A stretch of DNA of 5,194 nt from Nitrospirota bacterium (GTDB lineage: Bacteria > Nitrospirota > Nitrospiria > Nitrospirales > UBA8639), in contig CP070743.1 of NCBI GenBank assembly GCA_020348185.1, forward strand, positions 421,048-426,241. The letters are read 5' to 3'. A program made the translations under genes and the position numbers. Of this stretch, positions 4,375 through 5,194 are shown in pieces. A model generated the notes under the pieces. It saw only the letters and a program-made list of their open reading frames with translations, did no database searches and was not told the DNA's origin. The stretch's first letter is position 1, and each line of letters begins with the position of its first letter.

Positions 4375-5194
4375 TCAAAAACTTGATTCACCATTTTCCA
4401 GGGCATCCTCTTTGGAAGGGGAAAGTCCGCATTCTTGCATTTTATATAACAGTGCCTTATAGCTAATCCCCAGAAGTTTCGCCGCCTGTGTACGATTCCA
4501 TTGAGTCTGGCGTAACGTCTCCTGGATGGCCTGCCGCTCCGCCTTACGCGCCGCTCTGCGTGCCAATTCCTTTAACCCGCCGGTAGTTGGTTCTGGCCAC
4601 TCGGTTAGGACCTCCTCAACCGGCGGCTTTATTTCTTGAGCGACAAATTCCTCGTCCCGTAAAATTACGATCCGTTTGACAAAATTTTCCAACTCGCGCA
4701 CATTGCCAGGCCAATGATGCTTCTGAAACAAGGTTAGGGATTTCGATGAGAGTTTGGCATTGGGCCGATTGTATTGGCGGCTATATTTTTTAAGAAAAAA
4801 ATCAACTAAAATGGGAATCTCGTCCTGGCGGTCGCGAAGGGGAGGAACTTGGAGACTGACCACATTGAGCCGGTAATACAGATCATTTCGAAATGTTCCG
4901 GCTTCAACGGCGTCCTCAAGATTCCGGTTGGTCGAGGACAACACACGCACATCCACATGAATATCCTTCTCCCCCCCTAATCGAGAAAACTCTCCATCTT
5001 GGAGCACGTGGAGGATCTTGGCCTGAAGCGGAGGACTCAATTCTCCTATCTCATCCAAGAAGATCGTGCCCTCGTGAGCGAATTCAAATTTTCCCGGTTT
5101 TCGCCGGTGGGCACCGGTAAAAGCTCCTTTCTCATATCCGAACAGTTCGGCCTCTAAGAGCTCGCTGGGGAGAGCGGCACAATTGATTTTCACA
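4375..5194 (-). CDS. NtrC-family sigma-54-dependent activator, C-terminal part (cut by window edge)
   Basis: The protein is a bacterial enhancer-binding protein that uses ATP to remodel sigma-54 RNA polymerase into an open complex. The visible 272 residues enter inside the AAA+ domain (numbering from the first full codon at the edge): NCAAL at 4-8, the sigma-54-contacting GAFTGA loop at 23-28, Walker B IFLDE at 44-48, sensor I region SSTNR at 86-90, putative arginine-finger segment FRNDLYYRLN at 101-110, and sensor II WPGNVREL at 161-168. A linker helix rich in Ala/Arg leads to a Fis-type helix-turn-helix at about 232-257 (NRTQAAKLLGISYKALLYKM), which binds enhancer DNA. Walker A and any N-terminal receiver or sensor domain lie outside the window, so whether it belongs to a two-component system cannot be told. 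The GTG at 5193 is an internal valine, not a start. All key AAA+ motifs seen are intact. Confidence 0.95.
   Translation of the reverse strand, partial: VKINCAALPSELLEAELFGYEKGAFTGAHRRKPGKFEFAHEGTIFLDEIGELSPPLQAKILHVLQDGEFSRLGGEKDIHVDVRVLSSTNRNLEDAVEAGTFRNDLYYRLNVVSLQVPPLRDRQDEIPILVDFFLKKYSRQYNRPNAKLSSKSLTLFQKHHWPGNVRELENFVKRIVILRDEEFVAQEIKPPVEEVLTEWPEPTTGGLKELARRAARKAERQAIQETLRQTQWNRTQAAKLLGISYKALLYKMQECGLSPSKEDALENGESSF

Noticed and set aside
4068..4466. A 132-codon plus-strand open frame across the TPR-activator spacer
   Set aside because: It is antisense to the TPR signal peptide and the activator C-terminus, both of which are secure.
5191..5193. GTG as the start of the sigma-54 activator
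   Set aside because: The family motif around it (VKINCAAL) lies inside the AAA+ domain, so this is an internal valine and the gene continues past the window edge.

Overview
The window reads as ordinary chromosomal DNA of a Gram-negative (diderm) bacterium. It has five genes: three complete small lipoprotein genes and one complete exported TPR protein gene, flanked by two genes cut by the window edges. Base composition looks roughly balanced by eye (not computed). hemL implies the C5 (glutamate) route to 5-aminolevulinate, which argues against an alphaproteobacterium. The style of the sigma-54 activator, the TPR protein and the dispersed intergenic repeats would fit Nitrospirota or a deltaproteobacterial-type lineage. 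That placement is inference from general familiarity, not a proven assignment.

Layout. Positions 1-478 (minus) hold the N-terminal third of hemL. Positions 479-1050 are a long non-coding stretch between divergent genes. It carries two REP-like palindromes in opposite orientation, one degenerate heptad-repeat tract and a candidate extended -10 promoter. Positions 1051-1644 (plus) encode a lipoprotein with a BamC-like sequence pattern. Positions 1645-1854 are a convergent spacer with two more heptad tracts facing each other as a large inverted repeat. Positions 1855-2514 (minus) encode a lipoprotein with a C-terminal coiled coil and proline-rich tail. Positions 2515-2600 are a compact divergent promoter region whose two predicted promoters share one -35 site. 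Positions 2601-3002 (plus) encode a small lipoprotein with a YbjQ/DUF4156/RcsF-like motif. Positions 3003-3262 are a gene-free convergent spacer with one clear hairpin. Positions 3263-4225 (minus) encode an exported seven-repeat TPR protein. Positions 4375-5194 (minus) hold the C-terminal part of an NtrC-family sigma-54 activator with GAFTGA loop and Fis-type DNA-binding domain.

How they fit together. The four complete genes all appear to encode envelope proteins, and the three lipoproteins all have Ser after the lipidated Cys, which in the E. coli Lol rule predicts the outer membrane. The genes are mostly divergent or convergent single units, not an operon; only the activator and the TPR gene run in the same direction, 149 bases apart. 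I see no CRISPR, transposase, phage, toxin-antitoxin or tRNA/rRNA gene. I find no clear previously undescribed system. The most unusual content is in the non-coding DNA: the heptad tracts, the REP-like pair and the shared -35 promoter pair.
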